From Planctomycetaceae bacterium UBA2972 (GTDB lineage: Bacteria; Planctomycetota; Planctomycetia; Pirellulales; Pirellulaceae), in assembly GCA_002348315.1 (NCBI GenBank), contig DEAW01000154.1:52949-116948 (forward strand): 64,000 nucleotides of DNA. Direction: 5' to 3'. The notes under the pieces were generated by a model. It saw only the letters and a list, made by a program, of their open reading frames with translations, had not been told where the DNA came from and made no database searches. The number at the start of each line of letters is the position of its first letter. Positions within the stretch are counted from its first letter, which is position 1. Below, in pieces: positions 1 through 9,700 of the stretch. The position numbers and the translations under genes are program-made.

Positions 1-792
1 ACGATCTAACTGATCGCGCAAACCATGCCCCATATACACCCAAAACAGGGCTCCCTGATTGAGCCGATCTAAAGTATGCTTGCCGAATGATAATGGGTCG
101 GGGCAAAACGGACTTTGCCAACTCGCCTGTGTCATCGACACCCGGAAGGATCCGGGAATCCCCTGGCTGATAAACTTACGTGTCACTGTCGTCAGAACAC
201 CATCAACAGCGGGACCAAATCCGCCAACGCCCGCGACAAAGTGAATGTCACGTTTGCTCAAAGCCGTCGCAAATTCCTGTTCATACGCCATCACTCGTTT
301 TACGTAGATCGCCAGTTGTTCTCGAGCTACCACTGGGATCCGTCCTACCGCGACATCAACAATACCGTCCCCGTTCAAGTCTCCGTAAGGCAAGTCAGAG
401 GCAACTTCCGACTCAGAACCAAACAGCACATTCACTTTGGCCTGCGAATAGAACGTTGGAATATGACGATCCGAACGAACTCCAAACTTGCCCCGATCAA
501 AACTGGGAGCATCTCCGATTAATATCACAGCTGTGAGATCACCGGTCATAGCCGTCCTCTTAATCGTCTCGCGAATTCCTGCAGCCGTCCCTGTCGGACG
601 GATCACCGCCAGCTGAAACCCCTGTTCTCTTCGATAGTCGACCCAGGGTTGTAAAGCATCTTCGAAGTCTTCGGCGCAAACGCAAATCACCAAGCGGGCA
701 TAAGCCGGCTGTACCCACAGAAAAAACAGTGTGCAATACAGAAGAACACGATGCGTTAACAGACGCCGAGTTCGGTCGCACCGATGGCTCAT
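1..792 (-). CDS. Gingipain-like (C25 family) cysteine peptidase, N-terminal part
   Basis: The frame is open from the ATG at 792 to the window edge, so only the first 264 residues are visible. Residues about 11-32 form a signal peptide (hydrophobic LLYCTLFFLWV, then PAYA). The mature part reads like the catalytic domain of C25 peptidases: VILIGDAP near residue 95, a calcium-type loop DLNGDGIVDVAVGRIPV near 150, and WVYMGHG near 255, whose His fits the catalytic His. The catalytic Cys would lie outside the window. The start overlaps the upstream TPR gene by ATGA, which implies translational coupling. It is the last visible gene of the run that includes the two giant proteins. C25 enzymes are usually exported surface proteases; in Bacteroidota one member, PorU, is the sortase of type IX secretion. 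A role in processing the neighbouring giants is inference only. The family call is good; activity cannot be judged without the Cys. Confidence 0.82.
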   Translation of the reverse strand, partial: MSHRCDRTRRLLTHRVLLYCTLFFLWVQPAYARLVICVCAEDFEDALQPWVDYRREQGFQLAVIRPTGTAAGIRETIKRTAMTGDLTAVILIGDAPSFDRGKFGVRSDRHIPTFYSQAKVNVLFGSESEVASDLPYGDLNGDGIVDVAVGRIPVVAREQLAIYVKRVMAYEQEFATALSKRDIHFVAGVGGFGPAVDGVLTTVTRKFISQGIPGSFRVSMTQASWQSPFCPDPLSFGKHTLDRLNQGALFWVYMGHGLRDQLDR

Positions 793-2159
793 TGAACCAA
801 TCCCAATCCTACCAACGCGCGACCGTGGTGCGGATCGAGCTCCAGGCACCTGCTATAGGATTCTTTGGCGCGAGTACGATCATTTAACGCACGTTGAGCT
901 TCTGCCAAAGCAAACCAAACCAGCGCATCATCATCAAGGATTTTCACTGCTTCACTTAACTGTTCATTGGCTTCTCTGATTTTATTATCTCGCCATTGCA
1001 AGCGACCGCTTTCATACAAATGATATCCTCGGTATCGCTCAGCACGCATCTCGTCGCCCTGTCCCACATAAAGGTCTGCCAGTTTGCGACAACATTCAGC
1101 GTTTGCCTGAACCGTTTTACTTGCGCGAACAGTTTGGCCTCTCAACCAGGCGGCCTCAGCTTTCGCCTCGTCACCCTTGACTAAAAAGCAATCGCCTACC
1201 AGTTCCCACAGGTAAGCTGATTCTCCATCATGAATCAACCAGCGTTTCAAGTAACGCAAGGCGACATCCGGTTGCCCTGCTTCCAGATATGACAGGCAAG
1301 CCTGGATTGCATATGCGGGTCGCCAAAGCGGATTCATGAGTCGAAACGACTCGACAGCCTGTTCGGTCGCAGTCTTCGTATCTCCTGCTTCCAAGGCTTC
1401 CGTGCTTGCCGTCAAAGCAACCGCAGCGCCCATGTTATTCACAGTTTCCACATCCCATTCACGGGAAATCGGGTGAATGGTAATCATCTCGGAAGTGTGC
1501 ATAGAGCGATCAAAACATGCCCGTGCTGCCTCCTGATTACCCAGTTTTTCATAGGCCCAGCCCTGCATTTGATGAGCTCTCATCGAATTCGGACTTCTGG
1601 CAATCAGTGCATCAAGGATTTTAACCGCTTCCTGAGCACGATCGTCACGAATCAAGAGTCGGGATAAAGCGAAATCAGCAATCTCATCATTCACCGTCTT
1701 GCGAAAAAAGATTTCGGCATTCCTACGGTCATCCAATCTCAGATAATCCAGGCCTATCTGCAGATTCGCGTGAGATGCCAATTCATGCCCGGCTGCACCG
1801 ACTGGCATAAGCACTTTAATTGCTTTTTCAAGCTTGCCCCGACGACTCAAACAAATGCCGAATTTGAACTGCTGAGTAAGATCGAGTTGCCCTATTTTAA
1901 GAGCTCGGCGATAACAGTATTCAGCTTCCGGCATCAACGCGAAGGTAGTGTAGATTTCACCTAATTCAACCCAGGCACTCACACTGTTAACGTCATGATT
2001 TGCCTCGATTCTGCGGACGTCATCGCGAAAACCGGACTCCAGTTTATTTACTCTCGAGACAACCCGAGCTTTCATGCCACCGTTCTGTTGATAGCGAATA
2101 CCGATGAGTACAATCTCAACGACAATAACCATGAGTAAGAAGAATTGACGCCTCCGCAT
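789..2159 (-). CDS. Membrane-anchored tetratricopeptide-repeat protein
   Basis: A 456-residue protein. I place the start at the ATG at 2159 (MRRRQFF) rather than seven codons upstream, because AAGGAGAA lies just before it and the ATG overlaps the preceding stop as TAATG. Residues about 5-20 form one hydrophobic N-terminal anchor, so the rest should face the periplasm. The remainder is helical with repeated TPR-like pairs, for example EAEYCYRRALKIG, KLEKAIKVL and, at the C terminus, RAKESYSRCLELDPHHGRAL. TPR arrays bind protein partners; no enzyme motif is seen. It sits between the FG-GAP gene and the C25 peptidase gene and overlaps both by 1-4 bases, so all three are probably made together. 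A scaffold role in an envelope complex is inferred from context. Confidence 0.85.
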   Translation of the reverse strand: MRRRQFFLLMVIVVEIVLIGIRYQQNGGMKARVVSRVNKLESGFRDDVRRIEANHDVNSVSAWVELGEIYTTFALMPEAEYCYRRALKIGQLDLTQQFKFGICLSRRGKLEKAIKVLMPVGAAGHELASHANLQIGLDYLRLDDRRNAEIFFRKTVNDEIADFALSRLLIRDDRAQEAVKILDALIARSPNSMRAHQMQGWAYEKLGNQEAARACFDRSMHTSEMITIHPISREWDVETVNNMGAAVALTASTEALEAGDTKTATEQAVESFRLMNPLWRPAYAIQACLSYLEAGQPDVALRYLKRWLIHDGESAYLWELVGDCFLVKGDEAKAEAAWLRGQTVRASKTVQANAECCRKLADLYVGQGDEMRAERYRGYHLYESGRLQWRDNKIREANEQLSEAVKILDDDALVWFALAEAQRALNDRTRAKESYSRCLELDPHHGRALVGLGLVQ

Positions 2160-3718
2160 TACAACTTCTCCTTGAACCAAATCCGAACCGGATGATCCGG
2201 CACGACACTCAACGGAATTCTAAACTGACCGGCGACAATATCATCGACCCCATCACCATCAACATCGCCACAGTCCAGAGTAATCAACTCAACAGGCTGA
2301 CGAGCGATCAGATGTTGTTTTTGAAACTGGTTCTCTTCATTCTCAACCCAAATCACACTCGGGTTTTGAGGGTTGGCGTAATCGTTGGACATACTCACCA
2401 AAACTACATCTAAATCACCGTCCGCATCGACATCCGACGGAGCGGCCGCATAGGTTCCGCCAAGTTTCCCAATTAATTCTGCCTTAAACGTCCAGTCGCC
2501 TTGATTACGCAACCACACACATCCATGATAAGGCATCGGCCAGCCATGCCCAAACTCCAGATTATCTCCCTGGCTCATGAGAAAATCCATCTTTCCATCC
2601 TGATCAAGATCCGCGGCAACCAAACCGCCTCCACCCACGTCATAGTTATCTGTTTCATAGAGCAATCGTCTACTGAAGTTACCATCCCCGTCGTTTTCCA
2701 ATGCCCAAACTTCTTCCTCGTCCTGCGTGACTATGGCACCAATGTCCAAATCTCCATCCAGATCATAATCATGAACCGGCACATGGATCACGCCTGGTCG
2801 GTCCAACAAGGAAGAATCCCGAAAATTCAAATCGCCGAGATTCTCGAGCAAGCGCACGCCTCCTCGAGCGTATCCAAACACAGCAACGGCAAGATCAACA
2901 TCTCCGTCCTTATCAAAATCACCCGCTTGAACGTCGGCTACACGACGGACATCCGACAATAAGAGGTGACGCTGATAACCATCTTCGGTATTGAGAAACA
3001 AGACAACTTCACCCACCAGTTCATCCGATGGCATGATATTTCCCAATACTGAAACCACCACATCCTGTTTTCCATCCTGGTTAATATCAACCACAGTGGC
3101 ATGAGCCGGAGCGACCATCGAGTCGCCAATCAGTGTTTCTTTCCATAAGTACTCGAATCCCTGATTCTCCGCCAGATTGTCCATCTGTTGCTGGACTTCT
3201 TCCGGGGAACTATCGGCATCATAGTCTAGCTCTATTTGAGTCCTACCTTGATACGAGTAGGCGATTACCGAATTCTGAGAAGCATTGCAGACCAGCACCT
3301 CCTGTTTCCCATCTCCGTCGAGGTCAACAACCTGCACATTAGTAATCCTTACTTCATGCGGATCTTCCATAGATTCGAGTTCGCCAGATTCGGCACCGAT
3401 GAGCGTTTGAAGATGCTCCGGAATATACTTCTGTATTTCCAAATCTACGGGATTCCAACGATGCCCCGGGTGCGAGTTTAACACTCGAATTTCAGAAGTT
3501 AACGAAGGAGCGATTCCCATCAACCCCCATAACACTGCCAGTCCGCCAATAATACAAACGAGCAATACCGTAAGGAATGCTGGCCGATGCCGATTCCCGG
3601 TCGAGCCAAACTCGGTTAAATCAGCTACTCCTTGCTGCGTCGTTGCTTCCTGCTCATTTACCAAGGGAGAACCGCTCCTACTTTCGACATCAGAGGCAAA
3701 ATCACCAATCCCATACAA
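2159..3718 (-). CDS. FG-GAP/VCBS repeat protein with an N-terminal membrane anchor
   Basis: A 519-residue protein with a cytoplasmic N-terminal tail of about 45 residues, one membrane segment near 46-70 (FLTVLLVCIIGGLAVLWGL) and a large exported domain. That domain carries at least seven regularly spaced calcium-loop motifs of the DxDxDGxxD type: DLDGDGKQEVLV, DINQDGKQDVVV, DFDKDGDVDLAV, DYDLDGDLDIGA, DLDQDGKMDFLM, DVDADGDLDVVL and DVDGDGVDDIVA. This is the signature of integrin-like FG-GAP/VCBS beta-propellers, which bind ligands or partner proteins. The start is uncertain. The longest frame begins with TTG at 3718 without a clear ribosome site; a TTG 18 codons in has AGGAG ten bases upstream. 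The gene follows the 2675-residue gene after 51 bases and overlaps the TPR gene by one base. Confidence 0.85.
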   Translation of the reverse strand: MYGIGDFASDVESRSGSPLVNEQEATTQQGVADLTEFGSTGNRHRPAFLTVLLVCIIGGLAVLWGLMGIAPSLTSEIRVLNSHPGHRWNPVDLEIQKYIPEHLQTLIGAESGELESMEDPHEVRITNVQVVDLDGDGKQEVLVCNASQNSVIAYSYQGRTQIELDYDADSSPEEVQQQMDNLAENQGFEYLWKETLIGDSMVAPAHATVVDINQDGKQDVVVSVLGNIMPSDELVGEVVLFLNTEDGYQRHLLLSDVRRVADVQAGDFDKDGDVDLAVAVFGYARGGVRLLENLGDLNFRDSSLLDRPGVIHVPVHDYDLDGDLDIGAIVTQDEEEVWALENDGDGNFSRRLLYETDNYDVGGGGLVAADLDQDGKMDFLMSQGDNLEFGHGWPMPYHGCVWLRNQGDWTFKAELIGKLGGTYAAAPSDVDADGDLDVVLVSMSNDYANPQNPSVIWVENEENQFQKQHLIARQPVELITLDCGDVDGDGVDDIVAGQFRIPLSVVPDHPVRIWFKEKL

Positions 3719-3769
3719 GATAATGAAATCAAAGTATTTCTTAAAGGCAGATCCGCTTATTTACGCTAG

Positions 3770-6700
3770 TTAAGCAATTTCCACCACCTTGGGAGTAAAC
3801 TTGAGCTTCAACAGCCAGCTGATAGAACCGATCAGAATCAGCATGCCTAAAATGGGGAATACCCAGCGAAGGACCATGAACAAACTGATGGGGACAAAAC
3901 AGACAGCCACGAAACCGACGAGCCCGGTACTGCGTGCAGCCGTACGAATAATCCAGCCACCCACGACAATCACAATTATGGCTACCACACCCACACCAAC
4001 ACGAAGACAAGTCTCGAGCAAACTGTGGCTGACATATTGTGCAGAGAACTCGTATTCCGCGGTTGCAGCTAAATACTCAAGCTCAAACTGATGGTATTCA
4101 GCATTCAGACTGGATTCGTCAAAATCAAACCCTGCAATACTTGCAAATCCGGTCGCTTCAGCATCGGTCATCTGTCTGCCCCGCTGAACAGACAACACAG
4201 CATCAAATCGATCGACAGCACTACCAGAATCGTTTTGAGCTAACTCACCACCCATGCCAGCCTGGTTGGCTCGGCCAAAGCCACCACCACCGATCGGACC
4301 CTGCCCACTTCCCATGCCGCCCATTCCACCGATGCCACCGCCTAAACCACCGCCCATAGCGCCAGGCATATTGGCTGCCGCCATGCCACCGGAAGCATCT
4401 CCGGCTAAATCGGAACCGGGAGGCATCGCTCCGCCGGTTGGGTCCGCTAATTGAGGGCGAGCGGGGTTAACTGATCGCAGTTTATCTAGCTGACGGCGAT
4501 TATCGAGCGACTCTTTTTGTTGTAACTGATACTGTCGCAACTGATCCTGCATCCGCTGTTGCCCCGATTCTCCTCGTTTCGATCGCTGTTGTTGACCAGA
4601 GCGTTGTTCTTCCAACTGCTTACCAGATGCGGGTTTCTTCGTGGGAGCCTGAAAATTCTGAGTATTACCTTTATAAAGACGTTGCTTCGATTCTTTGGCT
4701 GCTTCTTCAGATTCACGAATTAAACCATTGCCTTCAAACCACCCTTTTTTGAATTGCGATTCCGCTGCCTTTTGTTCGTCTTCCCGGACTGCATTCTCCG
4801 TTGACACATCAAAATTGTTTCCCAGCTGATTGACTGCATTATTGGTAATGTCATTAGACTGCTCTAAAAACCGTTGATTGAGCTGTTTGCGATTATCAAA
4901 CAACTGTTCATCGACATCAAATCCATCCGATGGCTGACGCACCAATTCGTCAACTTGTTTATTCAATTCCTGAATTTGCTGACCGTTACGCGACTCCACT
5001 TCAGTTCGTGTTGCATAGTTATTGACATCCGTTTCGGACTGCAGGCTATTGAACAAACGAATCTTCTCATAAGGATTGGACGACTGATTGGCTCGCCGTA
5101 GTTTCTCACTTATTTCTTTGTTGATGACAAAACTCTGTTTTGATTTCAGCACTGAGGCTGACTTTTCATCTGTTCGAGCGATCAATTCACCGGCACCATC
5201 AAAACCGAACCAACGACGATCTCTGGGCAAATAGAGCTTCACAAATGTGCTGCCATCGGCAACTATATTTTGTGTGCGGATGATCGGCAAAGTTTCCAAC
5301 GTTCCGTATTGCTCGAGTTGATGCCCAACATCTCCGGCGTAATGGATTTGGACAAGATAAGACAGCTCCCCATCTTCGGTCTTAACCAACGGAATTTTTA
5401 GATCCCGATCGGTCAGTCCTCGAATCGGCTTCACCGGATCACCGGCAACCGAGATTGCCCAGAGTTTCGCACCTGAGGGCAAACTTGCTTCCAGAAACTG
5501 TTCCGTCTGATTATCCACGAGCAATTCAAGCTTGGCTCGATACGTCCCGGCAAAATCCACCGCCAAATACGTTGTTGCTAAACGAATCTTGGCTTCATCG
5601 CGATTTAGGACTTTGTTGATTTTGACCGTATACGGAATGTCTGCCGTTGTTGGATCCTGAGCTGTCACGACATAGGCTTCGCTGATTCGATCACCTAGCA
5701 CCGCCGTCAAATCTCGCCATTGAACCGACTGTCGATTCAGCGCTTGGAAACCGGGAATCGGATTCCCCGCTTCATCCAATTTTTTCACACTGATTTGATC
5801 TCCCGAACTTTCAAGTGAAACAAATTGGCCAAGTACACCAACGTTGTCTCCTAAGACCACGGGAATGGGAGACTTAGTATCGACTCCTGTTTGACGATCC
5901 ATCTGCACCAACACCCGGTACTCTTTGAGCACTTCGTCCTCAAGAATCAACTTGACCGTGACATAATCAGATTCCTCGGCTTCGTCTTCCCAAACAACAC
6001 GCTGAACATACTGTGACGAGATAACAGACTTGCCTTTCATGTACTTGGGAAGCCTAAAAGAGAATTCACGTTCTCCTGCATTTGATACTGTATATTCCAG
6101 CAAAATCGTCTCTTCGACTGCGCGGTCGGTCACATGCACATTAGTAAACGTGCGACAGTTTACACTGGCATTACGGGGTATGAGCTGAAACTTAGCGGAG
6201 TAATTCGGGCCGCGGAATTTTAACGCCGTACGGGCCAGCGGACGCTGATTGGATCGTAGCCAGCCAAACATCGAAGCCATAGCAACGGATTCACCCTGTT
6301 GCACGTCTAATAGCTCTACATCAAACGACGGATCTGACAAGAGAACGGTTTCACCGTACTGCGATTGCACTCCAAGGACAGCCAAATAAGGCACGGTCGT
6401 CGTTCTATTATCCAGTTTTCGATCGAGCTTGCCCTCCAGGATTACATTGAATCCTCCCTGAATACCCTGTCCTAACAGCACGGTGACCAACTTCGCGTCA
6501 CCGACAACCGATTCGTATTGATCTTCAGCCCATTCGACCAACCCTGGTACATTCAATTGACGAATGATCAGGTCGGCTGGCACTACCAACTGCACAGAAT
6601 GAATTGGACGCCGACTGTCAGAGACTCGGATCATCGACTCCAAAGTAATCTCCTGAGGAGAAACACGCACTAATGTCTTCAAATTGGCTGAAGAACGACT

Positions 6701-9700
6701 CGCCACTTCCGAAGTGCTTAAGGTTAAGCCATAACCATTACCGGAGAATTGGTATGCAAACAGGTTACGGATCCCCAGTGGATTGTCTCTGATGATAACT
6801 TGAGACGATTCCGGACTCTGGCCACCATTCACACGATGCAATCCACTGAATTCATTAACATCCAAACGTGAAAGACCCTGAACGGCATCAATGACAACAT
6901 TCAACATCGGACTACGTCGCACCAGGATCGAACCTTTGTGAGAAACAGCATCGGGCACGGAAACCACGGGAACATCAAATTGGTCGGATTCTCCCGTAGG
7001 CAAAGCGCGAAACCTCACTAAGCTGACACGGAATTGAGCTGCATTCTGAGCAGCTTCCAGCATTTCAATACTTATGTCCTGATTACCGGCCTCGTCATTA
7101 ACCACTTCCCAACTACGAATATTCGCTCCCTGGACCGATTCGACTTTCATTCCCAAAGGAACACGTAAACGAAATAAATCTCGCGTGCTATTTCGAAAAC
7201 TCAGATTCACAAACCAATCCGCGTAAACTCCGTCTTCCTGCACATCGACGATCAACTCCGACTGACTCGTTAAATCCCGGTCTGTCAGACTATCCTGAAT
7301 AACCGGTCTCCACCGGAAATCAAAACTCCCGTCGACTCCCAATGAAGAAAGCACTTCTTCGTTGGCTTCTGTTGTTCTGTATTCACTGCGTCCCAGGTGG
7401 TTATTCCAACGCAGTTCGGTATTTGCTTCTAATACCGTAAGCTTCATTAAACCACTTGCGCCGATCGGCAACTGTCCATTAGCAATACGCCAGCCACCTT
7501 GTCGTGCCACTGGCATTCGCAAACCCAACCGTAGCGTGTGATGCCCTTTGCCAGAGACGAACAACTGATGTGTTGCTACCGGTCCCACTGCAATCCGCTG
7601 AGCAGCCTGCTGCCCTTGAACCGGCTTTTGTTCCTGAACATTCGGAGCGAGTGGATCCTGCTGAAGACCAACTTTCATTTGTGCGGGATTGTCATCCAGA
7701 GTTGCGTATTCGATCACCAAGGCTCCCAGCGGTAACCCAATCGTTAATTCCTGCTCTGAGAAAACATCAATACCAATCACACCTTCGATCAGTAGGCTAT
7801 TGTCTTCATAAAGTGATGTTGAGTATTCCACACCGCTGAACGCATATTTAACCGGTAGATACTCATGTTCCAACGGAAGTCCCGGATAGGCACGTTTAAA
7901 CAATTCGGTATAACGCTTCAATGGAATGAGCAGCTGCTGATCATCACTGCGATGCACTGGCAAACTAGCCGGATCGTATGGTACGACAACCGCATCTTTT
8001 GGGACATCCACCGGTATGACCCCATCCGTTTGCTGAGCTTGACTTACGGCAGTCAGCATCAGCATCAGTGGCAGCATCAGTGATGCCAGGCCAAGCTTAC
8101 TGAGGATCCGTTTACAGCACCATGACAACCCCGGATGCACCATGTGATAGAGCATATAAAAGAACATCAACACGACAACGGAGGCAAACATCATCTCAGC
8201 AACAGCACGATATTCTTTTAATTGAGGAATAGCTGAAATGACAACAGCGGCTAACAACACAAGTATTAAGTAACGTCGTTTGGATGCCGGTTCTCTTTTA
8301 CCGACCACGGCTCCTAACGCGAGAACCACTAATGCCACAACCCAGCTCAAAACGATTTCAAAGCTCTTTCTAACGACTCGGCCTTCCACTGCGGCTGTCC
8401 CGCCAAGATTCCCAAACTCATATAACAAGTAATCCGAATGGTGCTGATAACCCAAATTCGACTCAACACGTGCAAGCAGATCGATATCCAGGCTGTTTCT
8501 GCCTTCCAATGCCCAGACCAGACCGGATTGCCGTCCACCCAGCGAAGTTTTTCCATCGCCCCCTTCTCCTTCCGAAGGAGTAATCTCTTCGTCAGCAGTT
8601 TCCAGATCGTCGGCAAGCAATTCAGGCCTGGAATCTGCTTTTGGTTGAGCCGGAGCATTCGCGGGTGCATCCATGTTCGCTTCAAGCTTGCTCAATTCAT
8701 CTTTAGCCTTTTCAGCTAAATCCAGTTCTTCATTGCTACTATCAAACGGGGTTGGTGGTGCCGATGGTTCCGGCGCAGCTTCTGATTGAGGGGCTCGGTC
8801 GGCGGTCGGAGCTTCTGCTGTTTCAGCAAACGCTTCATATTCAGCCCCTGCTTCAGCTCCTTCCATCGGCATGGCAAAATCAGCGTCGCCGGAATTTGCA
8901 AATGCCACCTGACTGTCAAAGCTAGCAGCAGGTCCTTTACTTCCCCCAAGGGCAAGTCCACCGGTTGCTAAGAACAGGCCACCGCCCAGATAAGCAGCCT
9001 GGGGCGTTACACGGACTGGAGTATTGGTTTGCTTCATGACATCTGAATTACTTAGGCTCAAGCGATAACTAGCTGGAACCATCATTTGCCATTTCACTCG
9101 AGCAGGTTCTACCAGTGGTGCATCGGCTGCGTTCTTAATACGACCGTGTTCGTACAATTGAGGAGCTAGCAGACTAAATCCATCCCGTGTGCTTTGTTGT
9201 TGAGCATAGATCACTCGCAAATCTCTCAGATTTCCAGCATCCGCTCCTGCTGTCGACAAGTCCACAAGGAAGCCTTCTGCGTCGAGTGCTTTTTGAGGCT
9301 TCACCGTCACCGCATCATCAACCACTACGCTCCACAAACGGGAATTTTGAGGCAAGACAACTCGCACATAATCGGATTTCGTTAATAGCGAATACCTCGC
9401 AACAGTCTGGTAGGCGCCTCGATTGGTCACATAGGTTAATAATTCCGCCCGATTTATAAGTACTGCGGGGATAGCACGCAACTCAGGGTAGGCGATATTC
9501 ACCTTCACGTCCGGAGATTCAACGGTATATCGAAATGCCGCCACGCGATGCTTACCAACGACGTAACCATTTACCGCTAATTCACCGACGTCGACCGGCT
9601 TGAATCCTTCATCGTCCACCGCAACTTCTAACTCCGGCGATGCTTCCACGGAGAACACTCCCGACTGATACCCTGTTCCTACAACTTGTGGAAACGCTGC

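Noticed and set aside
8040..8100. Short CATCAG-type microrepeats
   Set aside because: They encode the Met/Leu-rich hydrophobic core of the internal signal-like segment, so codon repetition explains them.
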